Source: Kiritimatiellia bacterium (lineage in GTDB: Bacteria > Verrucomicrobiota > Kiritimatiellia > RFP12 > UBA1067). From it: DNA of 42,416 nt. The notes under the pieces were generated by a model. It did no database searches, had not been told where the DNA came from, and saw only the letters and a list, made by a program, of their open reading frames with translations. Of this stretch, positions 15,745 to 24,311 are shown piece by piece; position 1 is the stretch's first letter, and every line of letters starts with the position of its first letter. Position numbers and translations under genes: made by a program. The stretch lies in contig JAFXEU010000074.1 in NCBI GenBank assembly GCA_017520845.1, positions 1-42,416 of the forward strand, written 5' to 3'.

Positions 15745-17856
15745 ATGCGTATTCTCCGGTTATCTCTCCTGATTCCGGCGCTTTTGACGTTTTCCGGCGT
15801 TTTCGCCGGGGTGTCTGATCTTGATGTGGCTAAAAAGGCTCTGCGCGACAATCTTTGGGAAATCGCCAGAATCCGCGCCGCCAATGTCGACGGTGATGAA
15901 GCCAAGGTGATTATACTCGAAAGTTACGCCCATGAGGGCAAGTGGAAGGAGATTCTCTCTCAGCTTAATTCGTGGGGAAACGTTCCGGCTACCGATCCGT
16001 TTGTTTTCTACCGCACGCTGGCCGAGGCCAGGCTGAACGGTTCCTCAAGTCTCGTCGATGTTCTTTCGAATTTCAAATTTGCCGATAAATCCTTCGCCAG
16101 GAGTCTGGCGGCACTTTGCGTTCAAATGTCTCTTCGTGACGGTGATGTGGCGGGGGCGAAAAAAATAGTCGAGGATTTCGCTCTTTATTCAGCCGACGAT
16201 GATTCAAAGGTCGTTTCCGCCGAAGTTTACAACATTGCGGGAGACCGCGGCAGGGCTGTCGCTCTCTGGAGCGAGACGGTTTCATCCACTAACGCCGGTG
16301 AAACGGCGTTTGCGATGGCCGCGTGGAATCTCGGAGACACGAACAGCCTTAAAAGCGCGTATTCGAAAATCGAAAGGGACGTCGAGCTGAAGCGTCGCGT
16401 CGGATTGAAGCTGGGCACGGTTCTGATAGCCGATCCTGAATCTTTCGAGGAGGGCAGGAAACTCATCGTTTTTCTCGTGAATGAATCACCCGGTACAAAA
16501 GGTGCCATGGAGGCGTTGCTCGCGCTTGCCGACAAACATCTCAAAAGCGGTCGTTGCGAGGAGGCCGAAAAAGCTTTTCACAATGCGATTGAGGCGTGGC
16601 CGGAGGCCGCGCGGAATTATGTCGTCCACGAAGGACGCGGCTGGGCGCTGCTGGAACTTAAAAGATATGATGATGCGCTGCTGTCGTTTTCCCGCGCGGA
16701 GGAATGCGCCGCCGGCGACAACGATAAGGCCACGGTGATTCTGAAGCAGGGGGAGATCCTTTCATTGCTCGGACGCGGCGAAGAGGCGATGGCGAAGTAT
16801 CGTGTCGTGAAAAACAATTATCCCGAGACTCCCGCCGGTAAAAAACTCATACGCATTCTGCATCTTAAGGATCTCGAGTCCCGCGGCCGCGATCTCTACC
16901 GTGATTTCCGCTTTGCCGAGGCGTATGACGTGTTTGCCGAAATCGCGAAGTTGGACCCCGCGAGCAAGCCGCGCATGGAATATCTTGAAATGCTCTGTTT
17001 CTACGGTCAGGGCAAGGACGAGAAGGCGTGTTCTATGGCTCAGAATCTTTCTTTGCATTGCGAAGATCCTACGATAAAGGCCGAGGCGACGCTTTGGCTG
17101 GCGAAGTTCTTCTACAACGAAAGGCGCTGGTCCGAGTCCTGCGATCTTTTTTCCGGTTACGCGACCAACATGATGCCTTCGTCGGCCGGGGCCCCTTACG
17201 CGCTTCTCTGGGCGTCGCGCGCGGCTTTCGCCGGCGGAGATTCCCGTAAAACGATCGATCTGGTGACGAAGCTCATCAAGGATTATCCCGAATCGTCCGA
17301 AAGGCCTTCCGCATGTATCCTTCAGGCGGAGGCGCTCGTTGAAACCTCGCGCTTCGACGAGGCCATAGTCGTTTTGAACAATGCGGTAAACGATTTGAAA
17401 ATCACTCCCGCTGAACGAGTGCGGGCGAGAACGCTTTTGGCCGACGTGCTGTTCGTGATGGGAGCCGACAATCCGGTGCGTTACGACGAGGCGCTCAAGG
17501 TCTATCTGGCTTTGTATATGGGCGAGAAGCTTGAAACCGGCAAAAAAATCAATCTCGCCTTTAAGATGGCCAGGACGTTCGAAAAGCTCGACCGCATTGA
17601 ACTGGCTCTCGATCAGTATTACGGCGGGGTTATCTGCGCCTATCGCGACGCCAGGGCCAGAGGCGAGGTTTTCGACGATGAAGTCAAGTCCAATTTCGCT
17701 CGCGCCGCATTCAGACTTTCCGACGAGTATGAACGTCGCGGTCAGGACGAAAAGGCGAAGAATATTTTAAGACTGGTCATACGAAGCGACGTCAAGGCCT
17801 CGGTCGAGGAGGCGCGTCGCAGACTTAAGCGCATTAAAAAGAAAGGCGGTTTCTGA
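15745..17856 (+). CDS. Exported TPR-repeat protein
   Basis: A 703-aa protein with a signal peptide (MRILRLSLLIPALLTFSGVFAG). The remainder is alpha-helical with many TPR-like repeats, for example SGRCEEAEKAFHNAIEAWP, KRYDDALLSFSRAEECA and ETSRFDEAIVVLNNAV. It probably acts as a periplasmic scaffold. I prefer the ATG at 15745 because GGAGGAG lies at 15729-15735, nine bases upstream. An in-frame ATG at 15724 lies within era and would precede the signal peptide. The stop overlaps the ExbB-like start as TGATG. TPR genes are often next to ExbB/TolQ clusters, where they are thought to assist the complex. The specific role is unknown. Confidence 0.85.
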   Translation: MRILRLSLLIPALLTFSGVFAGVSDLDVAKKALRDNLWEIARIRAANVDGDEAKVIILESYAHEGKWKEILSQLNSWGNVPATDPFVFYRTLAEARLNGSSSLVDVLSNFKFADKSFARSLAALCVQMSLRDGDVAGAKKIVEDFALYSADDDSKVVSAEVYNIAGDRGRAVALWSETVSSTNAGETAFAMAAWNLGDTNSLKSAYSKIERDVELKRRVGLKLGTVLIADPESFEEGRKLIVFLVNESPGTKGAMEALLALADKHLKSGRCEEAEKAFHNAIEAWPEAARNYVVHEGRGWALLELKRYDDALLSFSRAEECAAGDNDKATVILKQGEILSLLGRGEEAMAKYRVVKNNYPETPAGKKLIRILHLKDLESRGRDLYRDFRFAEAYDVFAEIAKLDPASKPRMEYLEMLCFYGQGKDEKACSMAQNLSLHCEDPTIKAEATLWLAKFFYNERRWSESCDLFSGYATNMMPSSAGAPYALLWASRAAFAGGDSRKTIDLVTKLIKDYPESSERPSACILQAEALVETSRFDEAIVVLNNAVNDLKITPAERVRARTLLADVLFVMGADNPVRYDEALKVYLALYMGEKLETGKKINLAFKMARTFEKLDRIELALDQYYGGVICAYRDARARGEVFDDEVKSNFARAAFRLSDEYERRGQDEKAKNILRLVIRSDVKASVEEARRRLKRIKKKGGF

Positions 17857-18491
17857 TGGCTTTTATGTTTGGCAGCGTTATGCAGATGACGATGGCCGCC
17901 AACGTGGTTTTTTGGATCCTTATCGCGCTTGCGGTCGCGGCCGTTTTCGTTTTCGTCGAGCGCTTTATCGAATTGCGCCGCGCCCGGATCGATTGGCATG
18001 ATTTTCTCAAAGGCGTTATGAACGTGCTCGATTCCGGCAACGAGGACGAGGCTTTGGCCATCTGCGAAGATATTCCCGTTCCCGTGACGAACATCGTCGC
18101 TGTCGCCATCCGCCACAGAAAGGGGAGCGCCTTGTCTCTGAGGGAGGCCGTAGACGCCAGAGGCCGCGCCGAACTGGCCCGTCTCGACAGACGTCTGACG
18201 TCACTTTCCGTGATCGGCCAGATAGCTCCTCTTCTCGGTCTTATGGGGGCTCTTATCGGTTTTGTCCAGACGGTGTCCGTAGTCGATCTCGGTGTGGTAG
18301 TTCAGCGTACCGAACTTGTTCAGATGGCCTCGAAATCCATGGTGAGCGCCATAATCGGTTTAGGCGTCGCCATACCGGTCGCCGTGATGTACACAATGCT
18401 CCGCCTGAGAATGGACCGCCTTACCGCCGATCTCGAAGCGGCCGCGACGGAGATCGTAGGCTATCTGCTTTCAAAGGGAGTCCGCGCATGA
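17856..18491 (+). CDS. ExbB/TolQ/MotA-family membrane protein lacking proton-path residues
   Basis: A 211-aa inner-membrane protein with the family layout: a TM helix near 16-36, a cytoplasmic loop, and TM helices near 117-140 and 161-182. The family core is clear in IGQIAPLLGLMGALIGFV and GLGVAIPVAVMY. Aligned by eye with E. coli ExbB, Thr148 corresponds to Ala132, Glu176 to Lys160 and Thr181 to Ala165. These are the residues linked to proton passage, so the usual proton-motive function is doubtful. The gene is coupled to the TPR gene before it and to an ExbD-like gene after it, which has matching losses. Confidence 0.87.
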   Translation: MAFMFGSVMQMTMAANVVFWILIALAVAAVFVFVERFIELRRARIDWHDFLKGVMNVLDSGNEDEALAICEDIPVPVTNIVAVAIRHRKGSALSLREAVDARGRAELARLDRRLTSLSVIGQIAPLLGLMGALIGFVQTVSVVDLGVVVQRTELVQMASKSMVSAIIGLGVAIPVAVMYTMLRLRMDRLTADLEAAATEIVGYLLSKGVRA

Positions 18492-19003
18492 GACAGTGGG
18501 GATGGTCGAGAACAAGCCCGGAGAGTCCGGGTAGAAAGAGCCTGCCGACCTGGCTCAGGGCTCTTTCCGCCGCCGTGCCGTGGATAACGATGCTGATCCT
18601 GTTTCTGACCATTTCGAAGATAGACGGTACGTTTTTTCTCGACAGGGGCACGCTGATCGATCTGCCCGACGGAGTCGGAGATATTTCGCGGTGTCACGCG
18701 GTCGCGTACGTCTCTCATACCGACGAGGGTGTGCTCGTCTTCTTCGACGATACGAGATACGTTTTAAACGAACCTTCCCAGATGGACAAGTTTTCCCGCA
18801 TACTTTTCGAACGCGTGTCGTATGTCCCGTCTTCAAATGGCGCCGCGGACGGCGATTCCGAATCGTCGGTTCCGACGCTTTTTCTTCTTGTCGACAGGCG
18901 TGTCACGCTTGAAGACCAGATGTATATAACGCGAATCGCCAGAAAGAGCGGAGTAGGCCGCATTATGATAGCCGAGCGGAAGGAAGGCGCTGTTCAGGAA
19001 TGA
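18488..19003 (+). CDS. ExbD/TolR-like single-pass protein without the TM aspartate
   Basis: A 171-aa protein with a short cytoplasmic N-terminus, one TM helix near 26-43 and a periplasmic domain. The C-terminal piece TLFLLVDRRVTLEDQMYITRIARKSG fits the ExbD/TolR domain, and GTLIDLP matches the family segment after the helix. In E. coli ExbD the helix begins TPFIDVML with the essential Asp25. Here the matching segment is VPWITMLI, with Thr34 at that position and no acidic residue in the helix. It overlaps the exbB-like stop as ATGA. An acidic Ser-rich insert near 113-126 is unusual. The family call is moderately secure, resting on position, topology and C-terminal pattern. Confidence 0.72.
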   Translation: MRQWGWSRTSPESPGRKSLPTWLRALSAAVPWITMLILFLTISKIDGTFFLDRGTLIDLPDGVGDISRCHAVAYVSHTDEGVLVFFDDTRYVLNEPSQMDKFSRILFERVSYVPSSNGAADGDSESSVPTLFLLVDRRVTLEDQMYITRIARKSGVGRIMIAERKEGAVQE

Positions 19004-19470
19004 CGAAAATCCGCATTAAACCTCAACGCCGCTTGAGATACGAGATGCTCTCTCTCGTACCGCTTGCGGTTTTGACCGCTGCTCTTTTTTTCGCGTTCCC
19101 TTACAAGGTTCTGAGCATGAAGAAGTCTGACGTCGAGTTTTCCCCGCCTTGTTGCGCGTATGTCGAATTGACGGGCGAACAGGAACTCGAAGTCATGAAA
19201 AAAATCCATTCTGCGATTTCTACGGACGTGGTGGGAGTCCGCGATCTGCGGGCGGATCTTTCGATTTCCACGATTCCGGAGCGTCCGTCGGAGACGATCG
19301 TCAGGATCGAAAGCCGGAAATCTCCTGCGGATATTTCCAGACCGGAACTCGAGCTTTCCTCAGTCCCGTCGACGCTCGCCGCGCCAGAGCCGGTCGAGCT
19401 GACACCCTCGGAGGAGCCGGAAGGCGCGAAAACTTTTTCGAAAGAAAAAATGCTGAAACTCATCGATTGA
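19000..19470 (+). CDS. Single-pass membrane protein of unknown function in the ExbB/ExbD-like set
   Basis: I do not recognise this 156-aa protein. It has a basic cytoplasmic N-terminus (KIRIKPQRRLRYE), one TM helix near 16-34 and a roughly 120-residue periplasmic part rich in Pro, Ser and Glu after about 95. PPCCAYVEL contains two adjacent cysteines. It sits where TonB or a second ExbD usually lies and overlaps the preceding stop as ATGA. It lacks a recognisable TonB C-terminal domain and a convincing ExbD fold. It could be a degenerate TonB-like arm or an accessory subunit. The frame is supported by the coupling and by its conserved-looking topology. Confidence 0.7.
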   Translation: MTKIRIKPQRRLRYEMLSLVPLAVLTAALFFAFPYKVLSMKKSDVEFSPPCCAYVELTGEQELEVMKKIHSAISTDVVGVRDLRADLSISTIPERPSETIVRIESRKSPADISRPELELSSVPSTLAAPEPVELTPSEEPEGAKTFSKEKMLKLID

Positions 19471-19483
19471 AAGGAAAACAGAA

Positions 19484-20095
19484 ATGACACAAAATCAGAT
19501 ACTCAAGGCGTTCAAGGACACTGGAGCTCTTCTCGAGGGCCATTTTGAACTCCGTTCGAAGCTTCATTCCAACCGCTATTTCCAGTGCGCGAACGTTCTG
19601 CGTTTTCCGCGCGTCGCCGAGAAGCTCTGCCGCGAGGTTACGCGCGCGGCCGTGAAAAGCGGTAAGCTCGGCAAGCGCATCGACGGCGTCATTTCTCCCG
19701 CAGTCGGCGGCATTCTTGTCGGTCACGAGGTTGCGCGCGAACTTAACGTCAAGTGCATTTTCGCCGAGAAGGTCCAGGGCGAGGGCGTAGACGCGACCGG
19801 CAAGCCCAACACCGTTCTCGCGATGCGCCGCTTCCAGATCAGGAAAGGCGAGCGTTACGTCGTCGCCGAGGACGTCGTCACCAAGGGCGGCCGCGTCCAG
19901 GAGACGATCGATCTCGTCAAGGCTGCGGGCGGTAAGGTCGCGGGCGTCATTCTTCTCGTCGACCGCTCCGCCGGAAAGGTCAAGTTCGGCCGTATTCCCA
20001 TGTTCTCTCTCATGCAGATGACGCCCGAGACGTGGACCGCCGCAGAGTGCCCGATGTGCAAGGCCGGCGGCAAGGCCTGCCATCCCGGTTCGTGA
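19484..20095 (+). CDS. pyrE: Orotate phosphoribosyltransferase
   Basis: De novo pyrimidine enzyme (203 aa) converting orotate and PRPP to OMP. It has the N-terminal signature ALLEGHFELRSKLHSNRYFQ, PAVGGILVGHEVAREL, and the PRPP motif YVVAEDVVTKGGRVQETI. The C-terminus has an unusual CPMCKAGGKACHPGS ending with three cysteines, which could bind metal. The Shine-Dalgarno is GAAAGGA. It follows the membrane set by 13 nt, so it is probably on the same transcript despite having no related function. C-ending codons dominate. Confidence 0.94.
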   Translation: MTQNQILKAFKDTGALLEGHFELRSKLHSNRYFQCANVLRFPRVAEKLCREVTRAAVKSGKLGKRIDGVISPAVGGILVGHEVARELNVKCIFAEKVQGEGVDATGKPNTVLAMRRFQIRKGERYVVAEDVVTKGGRVQETIDLVKAAGGKVAGVILLVDRSAGKVKFGRIPMFSLMQMTPETWTAAECPMCKAGGKACHPGS

Positions 20096-20120
20096 TTTTT
20101 AAAAGGAATCCGATACAAGA

Positions 20121-21317
20121 ATGAATTCCAGCTTTAATACCGTCGAGGAATGTCTCGAAGCGCTCCGCCGCGGCGAGATCGTTCTCGTCACCGACGACGC
20201 CGACAGGGAGAACGAGGGTGACTGCATCTGCGCGGCTGAGTTCGCCACGCTTGAAAACGTGAACTTCATGGCTACGTACGCGAAGGGCCTTATCTGCATG
20301 CCGATGAGCTCCGCGATGTGCCGCAGACTCGATCTCCCGCAGATGGTTTCGACAAATACCGACAATCATCAGACGGCCTTCACCGTGTCGATCGACGCAG
20401 TCGAGACGACGACGGGCATTTCGGCGCTCGAGCGTTCGATGACGGCCCTTAAGTGCGTCGATGAAAACGCAGAACCCGGCGACTTCCGCCGCCCTGGGCA
20501 CATGTTCCCGCTCGAGGCCCGCGAAGGAGGCGTCCTGAAACGCGCGGGTCATACCGAGGCGACCGTCGATCTGTGCCGTCTCGCCGGGCTCAAGGAAGTT
20601 GGGCTTTGCTGCGAGATAATGAAGGACGACGGCACGATGGCGAGACTCGACGACGTTTTCGCCTTTGCCGCCGCCCATAATCTCAAGGTGATGTCGATCG
20701 CCGATCTTATCGCGTATCGCCGCAAGAACGAGAAGTCCGTCGATCTTGTCGAGGATGTCGATCTTCCGACCGACTACGGCCACTTCAGGCTCAAGATGTA
20801 CAAAAGCCGCGTGACGGGTCTTGAGCATCTCGCTCTTGTAAAGGGCGATGTCGCTTCCGCCGAAAGCGTTCTCGTAAGAGTGCACTCCGAATGCTTCACG
20901 GGCGACGTTCTCGCGAGCGAGCGCTGTGACTGTGGGCATCAGCTTCACAAGGCGATGGCGATGATCGAGCGCGAAGGCGTAGGCGCCGTTCTTTATATGC
21001 GTCAGGAAGGGCGCGGCATCGGCCTTAAAAATAAGCTTCACGCCTACCGTAAACAGGAAGAGGGTCTCGATACCGTGGAGGCGAATCTCGCGTTGGGCTT
21101 TGCGCCCGATCTGCGCGATTACGGCGAGGGCGCCCAGATGCTTGTTGATCTCGGAATCAGTAAGCTACGCCTGATGACCAACAACCCTTGCAAGATCGCC
21201 GGTCTCGAGGGTTACGGGCTTGAAATCGTAGAGCGTGTTCCGATCGTCATTGCGGCGAACGAGAACGATAAACGCTATCTCAATACTAAAAAAGAGAAGA
21301 TGGGTCATCTTCTCTGA
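20121..21317 (+). CDS. ribBA: Bifunctional 3,4-dihydroxy-2-butanone-4-phosphate synthase and GTP cyclohydrolase II
   Basis: Catalyses two entry reactions of riboflavin synthesis (398 aa). Residues 1 to about 205 form the RibB part with DDADRENEGDC and RPGHMFPLEAREGGVLKRAGHTEA split across 120-145. Residues about 210-398 form the RibA part, with zinc cysteines Cys258, Cys269 and Cys271 spaced as in E. coli RibA, then RQEGRGIGL, EEGLDTVEAN and MTNNPCKIAGL. Both sites look complete. The ribosome site is AAAAGGA. No FMN riboswitch fits in the 25-nt gap before it. Confidence 0.95.
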   Translation: MNSSFNTVEECLEALRRGEIVLVTDDADRENEGDCICAAEFATLENVNFMATYAKGLICMPMSSAMCRRLDLPQMVSTNTDNHQTAFTVSIDAVETTTGISALERSMTALKCVDENAEPGDFRRPGHMFPLEAREGGVLKRAGHTEATVDLCRLAGLKEVGLCCEIMKDDGTMARLDDVFAFAAAHNLKVMSIADLIAYRRKNEKSVDLVEDVDLPTDYGHFRLKMYKSRVTGLEHLALVKGDVASAESVLVRVHSECFTGDVLASERCDCGHQLHKAMAMIEREGVGAVLYMRQEGRGIGLKNKLHAYRKQEEGLDTVEANLALGFAPDLRDYGEGAQMLVDLGISKLRLMTNNPCKIAGLEGYGLEIVERVPIVIAANENDKRYLNTKKEKMGHLL

Positions 21318-21337
21318 AATCGGACGGAGGCGGAACG

Positions 21338-22324
21338 ATGAAGGTTGCGGTAATCGGTGACGGCGGCTGGGGCACGGCAAACGCGCTTCTGCTCTCGGGC
21401 TACGGACACGACGTCACCGTCTGGGGCGCGTTCCCGGATTACATCAAGGAGCAGAAGGCGACCAGACGTAACGCGAGGTTTCTCAAGGGAATCGTTCTTC
21501 CCGAGTCTTTGAAGCTGACCGCCGACTGCCGCGAAGCCGTAGAGGGCGCCAATATCGTCGTTCTCGCTCCGCCTTCGAAGTATTTTGCGTCGGTTCTCCA
21601 GCGCTTCAAAGGCCTGATAACTTCCGAACAGCTCGTAGTATCGCTGACGAAGGGGCTTTGCGAGTCGACCAACCGCAGAATGACCGATATAGCGTGCGAT
21701 ATTCTCGGCGTTGACGGCGTTGTCGCTCTCGCCGGTCCCACTCACGCCGAAGAGGTCGCCCGCGGGATTCCGACCGCGATCGTCGCCGCGTCGACCGATG
21801 TCGAAAAGGCAAGGAAAGTCCAGGAAATCTGGTCCGGTCCCGCATTTCGCGTATACACGTCCGCCGATCCCGTCGGCGTTGAGATCGGCGGTGCCGTGAA
21901 AAACGTCATCGCGATCGCAGTCGGCTGTTCGGACGGGATGGGATTCGGCGATAATACGCGCTCGGCTTTGATCACCCGCGCTCTCGTGGAGATGAAGCGT
22001 TTCGTGCTCGCCTACGGCGGAACCCCTGAAACCCTTTCGGGGCTTGCGGGCATAGGAGATCTTATAGTGACGTGCACTTCCGTCCATTCGCGCAACCACT
22101 CCGTCGGAGAACGTCTCGGACGCGGTGAAAAAATCGATGAGATTCTCGGTTCCATGCAGATGGTCGCCGAGGGCGTCTGGAACTCGAAGGTTATCCATTC
22201 TCTCGCGGAGAAGCTCGGTGTGGATATGCCTATCTGCAATCTTGTTTATGCGCTTTGCTACGAAGGCTTCGATGCCCGTGAAGCGGTTGCGATGATGATG
22301 ACGAGGGAACTTAAAAGCGAATGA
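21338..22324 (+). CDS. gpsA: NAD(P)-dependent glycerol-3-phosphate dehydrogenase
   Basis: Makes sn-glycerol 3-phosphate from dihydroxyacetone phosphate for phospholipid synthesis (328 aa, family-normal). The nucleotide motif is GDGGWGTA at 8-15. Further signatures are SLTKGLC, AGPTHAEEVARGIPTA, the catalytic lysine in GGAVKNVIAIAVG, GFGDNTRSALITRALVEM and the GLAGIGDLIVTCTS block. The ribosome site is GGACGGAGG. The stop overlaps the prepilin peptidase start as ATGATG. Confidence 0.95.
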   Translation: MKVAVIGDGGWGTANALLLSGYGHDVTVWGAFPDYIKEQKATRRNARFLKGIVLPESLKLTADCREAVEGANIVVLAPPSKYFASVLQRFKGLITSEQLVVSLTKGLCESTNRRMTDIACDILGVDGVVALAGPTHAEEVARGIPTAIVAASTDVEKARKVQEIWSGPAFRVYTSADPVGVEIGGAVKNVIAIAVGCSDGMGFGDNTRSALITRALVEMKRFVLAYGGTPETLSGLAGIGDLIVTCTSVHSRNHSVGERLGRGEKIDEILGSMQMVAEGVWNSKVIHSLAEKLGVDMPICNLVYALCYEGFDAREAVAMMMTRELKSE

Positions 22325-23178
22325 TGTACGATCCTTTTATCATTACTGTGTTTGCGGTGTTTTCATTCGCGTTCGGAGCGCTGATAGGCTCGTTTCTGAA
22401 CGTTGTCATCTGGCGTGTTCCGCGCGGCGAATCGATAGTTTCTCCGCCTTCACATTGCCCCAAGTGCAACACTCCGATAAAATGGTGGTGCAACATTCCT
22501 ATTCTTTCATGGATCGCTCTTCGGGGTAAATGCGCGAAATGCAAAGAGCCTATATCGTTCAGATATGTTCTCGTGGAGCTTTTGTGCGCGGCGCTTTTTC
22601 TCTGCGCCTTCTGGCGTTACGGGTATTTCGCGCCGCTTGCGTGGGTGTGGATCGCTCTTATGATAATCGGCACGTTTATCGATTTCGATCATCAGCTTCT
22701 CCCGGATTTCGTGACTGAAGGCGGAATGATCTACGGAGTTCTGGTTTCCGTCTCGTTTTGGGCTTTGGATTCATTCACGTCGGTTAAGCTTGTTAATATA
22801 GCGCCTGAGTTCTTCAAGATTCATCCGGTGGATTCTCTTATTGGTCTTGTGTTCGGATTCGGCCTTTTGTGGCTCGTGAGATTCTTTGGCACGGTCGCGT
22901 TCAAACGCGAAGCGATGGGGCTCGGCGATGTTTTTCTTATGGGCGCGATAGGTTCGATTTTCGGATGGAAGGCAGTCATGGTAACGCTTATTCTTTCGTC
23001 TCTTTTCGGTTCCGTCGTGGGCGTCGCGATGATAGCGTTGAGCAAGACCAGACTTGGCGGCTTTACGGCGATACCGTTTGGTCCGTACCTTTGCGCCGGT
23101 TGCCTGGCGTGGATGTTTTTCGGACAGGAGTTTCTGAACTGGTATATTTCGCTTTTAAGCGGCAGGCCCGTACAGTGA
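22321..23178 (+). CDS. Prepilin leader peptidase/N-methyltransferase, A24 family
   Basis: Integral membrane aspartic peptidase (285 aa) that cleaves type IV prepilin-like leaders and methylates the new N-terminus. The N-terminal domain has GSFLNVVIWRVPRGE and two zinc CxxC pairs, CPKC and CAKC. The catalytic aspartates lie in FIDFDHQLLPD and GLGDVFLMG. Several hydrophobic helices follow. Translation may start at 22321 or at the adjacent ATG at 22324. No pilin genes are present in the window, so its substrates must lie elsewhere. Confidence 0.93.
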   Translation: MMYDPFIITVFAVFSFAFGALIGSFLNVVIWRVPRGESIVSPPSHCPKCNTPIKWWCNIPILSWIALRGKCAKCKEPISFRYVLVELLCAALFLCAFWRYGYFAPLAWVWIALMIIGTFIDFDHQLLPDFVTEGGMIYGVLVSVSFWALDSFTSVKLVNIAPEFFKIHPVDSLIGLVFGFGLLWLVRFFGTVAFKREAMGLGDVFLMGAIGSIFGWKAVMVTLILSSLFGSVVGVAMIALSKTRLGGFTAIPFGPYLCAGCLAWMFFGQEFLNWYISLLSGRPVQ

Positions 23179-23197
23179 AACAGGAAGGTGATTTAAG

Positions 23198-23728
23198 ATG
23201 ACCCACGAACTGGAAAAATACATAAAGTCTATACCCGACTTCCCGATCAAGGGGATTTTATTTCGCGATGTAACTGGTATTTTGGATTCGGTGAAGGGCT
23301 TTCAGCTTGCTCTCGACGAACTTCAAAATTCCCTCGCCGGCGTGAATGTCGATAAAATCGCAGCGCCTGAATCTCGCGGTTTTATCTTCGGTGCGGCGCT
23401 CGCCGACAGACTTAAGGTTCCTTTTGTGCCGATACGCAAGCCCGGCAAGCTTCCGCGTGAGACGATTTCGGAGTCATACGCGCTCGAATACGGCGAGGCT
23501 ACGCTTCATATTCATTCCGACTCGGTCGCAAAGGGGGAGAAAGTCGTTCTCATCGACGATCTTCTCGCGACAGGCGGCACCGCTCTCTCGGCGGCGAAGC
23601 TTATCGAACGGCTCGGCGGCGAAGTTTCGAAAATTCTCTTTCCGATAGAGCTTGAAGGATTCGACGCGCGGAATTCCGTTCTTGAAAAGTATGATGTGAT
23701 TTCACTGGTTCGTTATCCGGGGAAATGA
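23198..23728 (+). CDS. apt: Adenine phosphoribosyltransferase
   Basis: Salvages adenine with PRPP to AMP (176 aa). Family motifs are SIPDFPIKGILFRDVTG at the N-terminus, APESRGFIFGAALA, RKPGKLPRETISESYALEYG and the PRPP-binding VVLIDDLLATGGTALSA. The ribosome site is AGGAAGGTGA. It is paired with a second purine phosphoribosyltransferase one base downstream of its stop, making a two-gene salvage unit. Confidence 0.95.
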   Translation: MTHELEKYIKSIPDFPIKGILFRDVTGILDSVKGFQLALDELQNSLAGVNVDKIAAPESRGFIFGAALADRLKVPFVPIRKPGKLPRETISESYALEYGEATLHIHSDSVAKGEKVVLIDDLLATGGTALSAAKLIERLGGEVSKILFPIELEGFDARNSVLEKYDVISLVRYPGK

Positions 23729-23729
23729 A

Positions 23730-24275
23730 ATGATTCCCAAAAAATATATTTCTCCGGACAGGTTTCAGGAGGATGTCTGGCGTCTTGCGGCGAAGGCGCG
23801 TTCCTCGGGATGGAAGCCTGATATGATAATCGCGCTTTGGCGCGGAGGCGCGACGGTCGGTATTTCAGTCCATGAGTTTTTTAAGGCGACCGGTTGGACG
23901 GTGAATCACATTCCTCTTAAGTGTTCGAGCTACACCGGAATCGGCGAAAATGAAGGCGATGTCGTTTTTACCCTCGGCGATGAAGTCTTCGCGATGATCA
24001 AGCCCGGCGATAAGGTTCTCGTCGTGGATGATGTTTTTGATACCGGCAAATCCGCCAAGACTGTGAAGACCCGTTTAGATGGCGTCGGCGCCGAAATGAA
24101 ACTCGCCGTCGTCTACTGGAAGAGCGAGAACAATACAACGGATTTAAAGCCGGATATCTACACCGCTGACATGGGCGGCGAATGGATCGTCTTTCCTCAT
24201 GAGATCGATGGTCTGACGGCCGAAGAAATTTCGGCTAAAAATTCCCTGTTGTCGGAATTGATTGCCGGATTTTAA
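23730..24275 (+). CDS. Purine phosphoribosyltransferase, probably hypoxanthine/xanthine/guanine type
   Basis: A 181-aa type I phosphoribosyltransferase. The PRPP loop is VLVVDDVFDTGKSAKTV near 93-109, and the N-terminal part has DMIIALWRGGATVG. The tail EWIVFPHEIDGLTAEE resembles hypoxanthine or xanthine phosphoribosyltransferases of the yeast and archaeal kind. The base preference (hypoxanthine, xanthine or guanine) cannot be fixed by eye. It begins one base after the apt stop. Confidence 0.85.
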   Translation: MIPKKYISPDRFQEDVWRLAAKARSSGWKPDMIIALWRGGATVGISVHEFFKATGWTVNHIPLKCSSYTGIGENEGDVVFTLGDEVFAMIKPGDKVLVVDDVFDTGKSAKTVKTRLDGVGAEMKLAVVYWKSENNTTDLKPDIYTADMGGEWIVFPHEIDGLTAEEISAKNSLLSELIAGF

Positions 24276-24304
24276 TTACAATAACGATAATTATTTTGTA
24301 TAAT
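24276..24304 (+). promoter_or_regulatory. Promoter giving a leaderless dipeptidase mRNA
   Basis: TTACAA (24276-24281), a 17-bp spacer and a perfect TATAAT (24299-24304). The ATG at 24312 follows after seven bases, so transcription should begin at or next to the start codon. No Shine-Dalgarno is present. Confidence 0.75.
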
Positions 24305-24311
24305 TACAGAT

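Noticed and set aside
20096-20120. FMN riboswitch before ribBA
   Set aside because: The gap between pyrE and ribBA is only 25 bases, far too short for the aptamer.
20010-21041. 343-codon minus-strand frame opposite ribBA
   Set aside because: It lies opposite a complete ribBA and has no recognisable motif.
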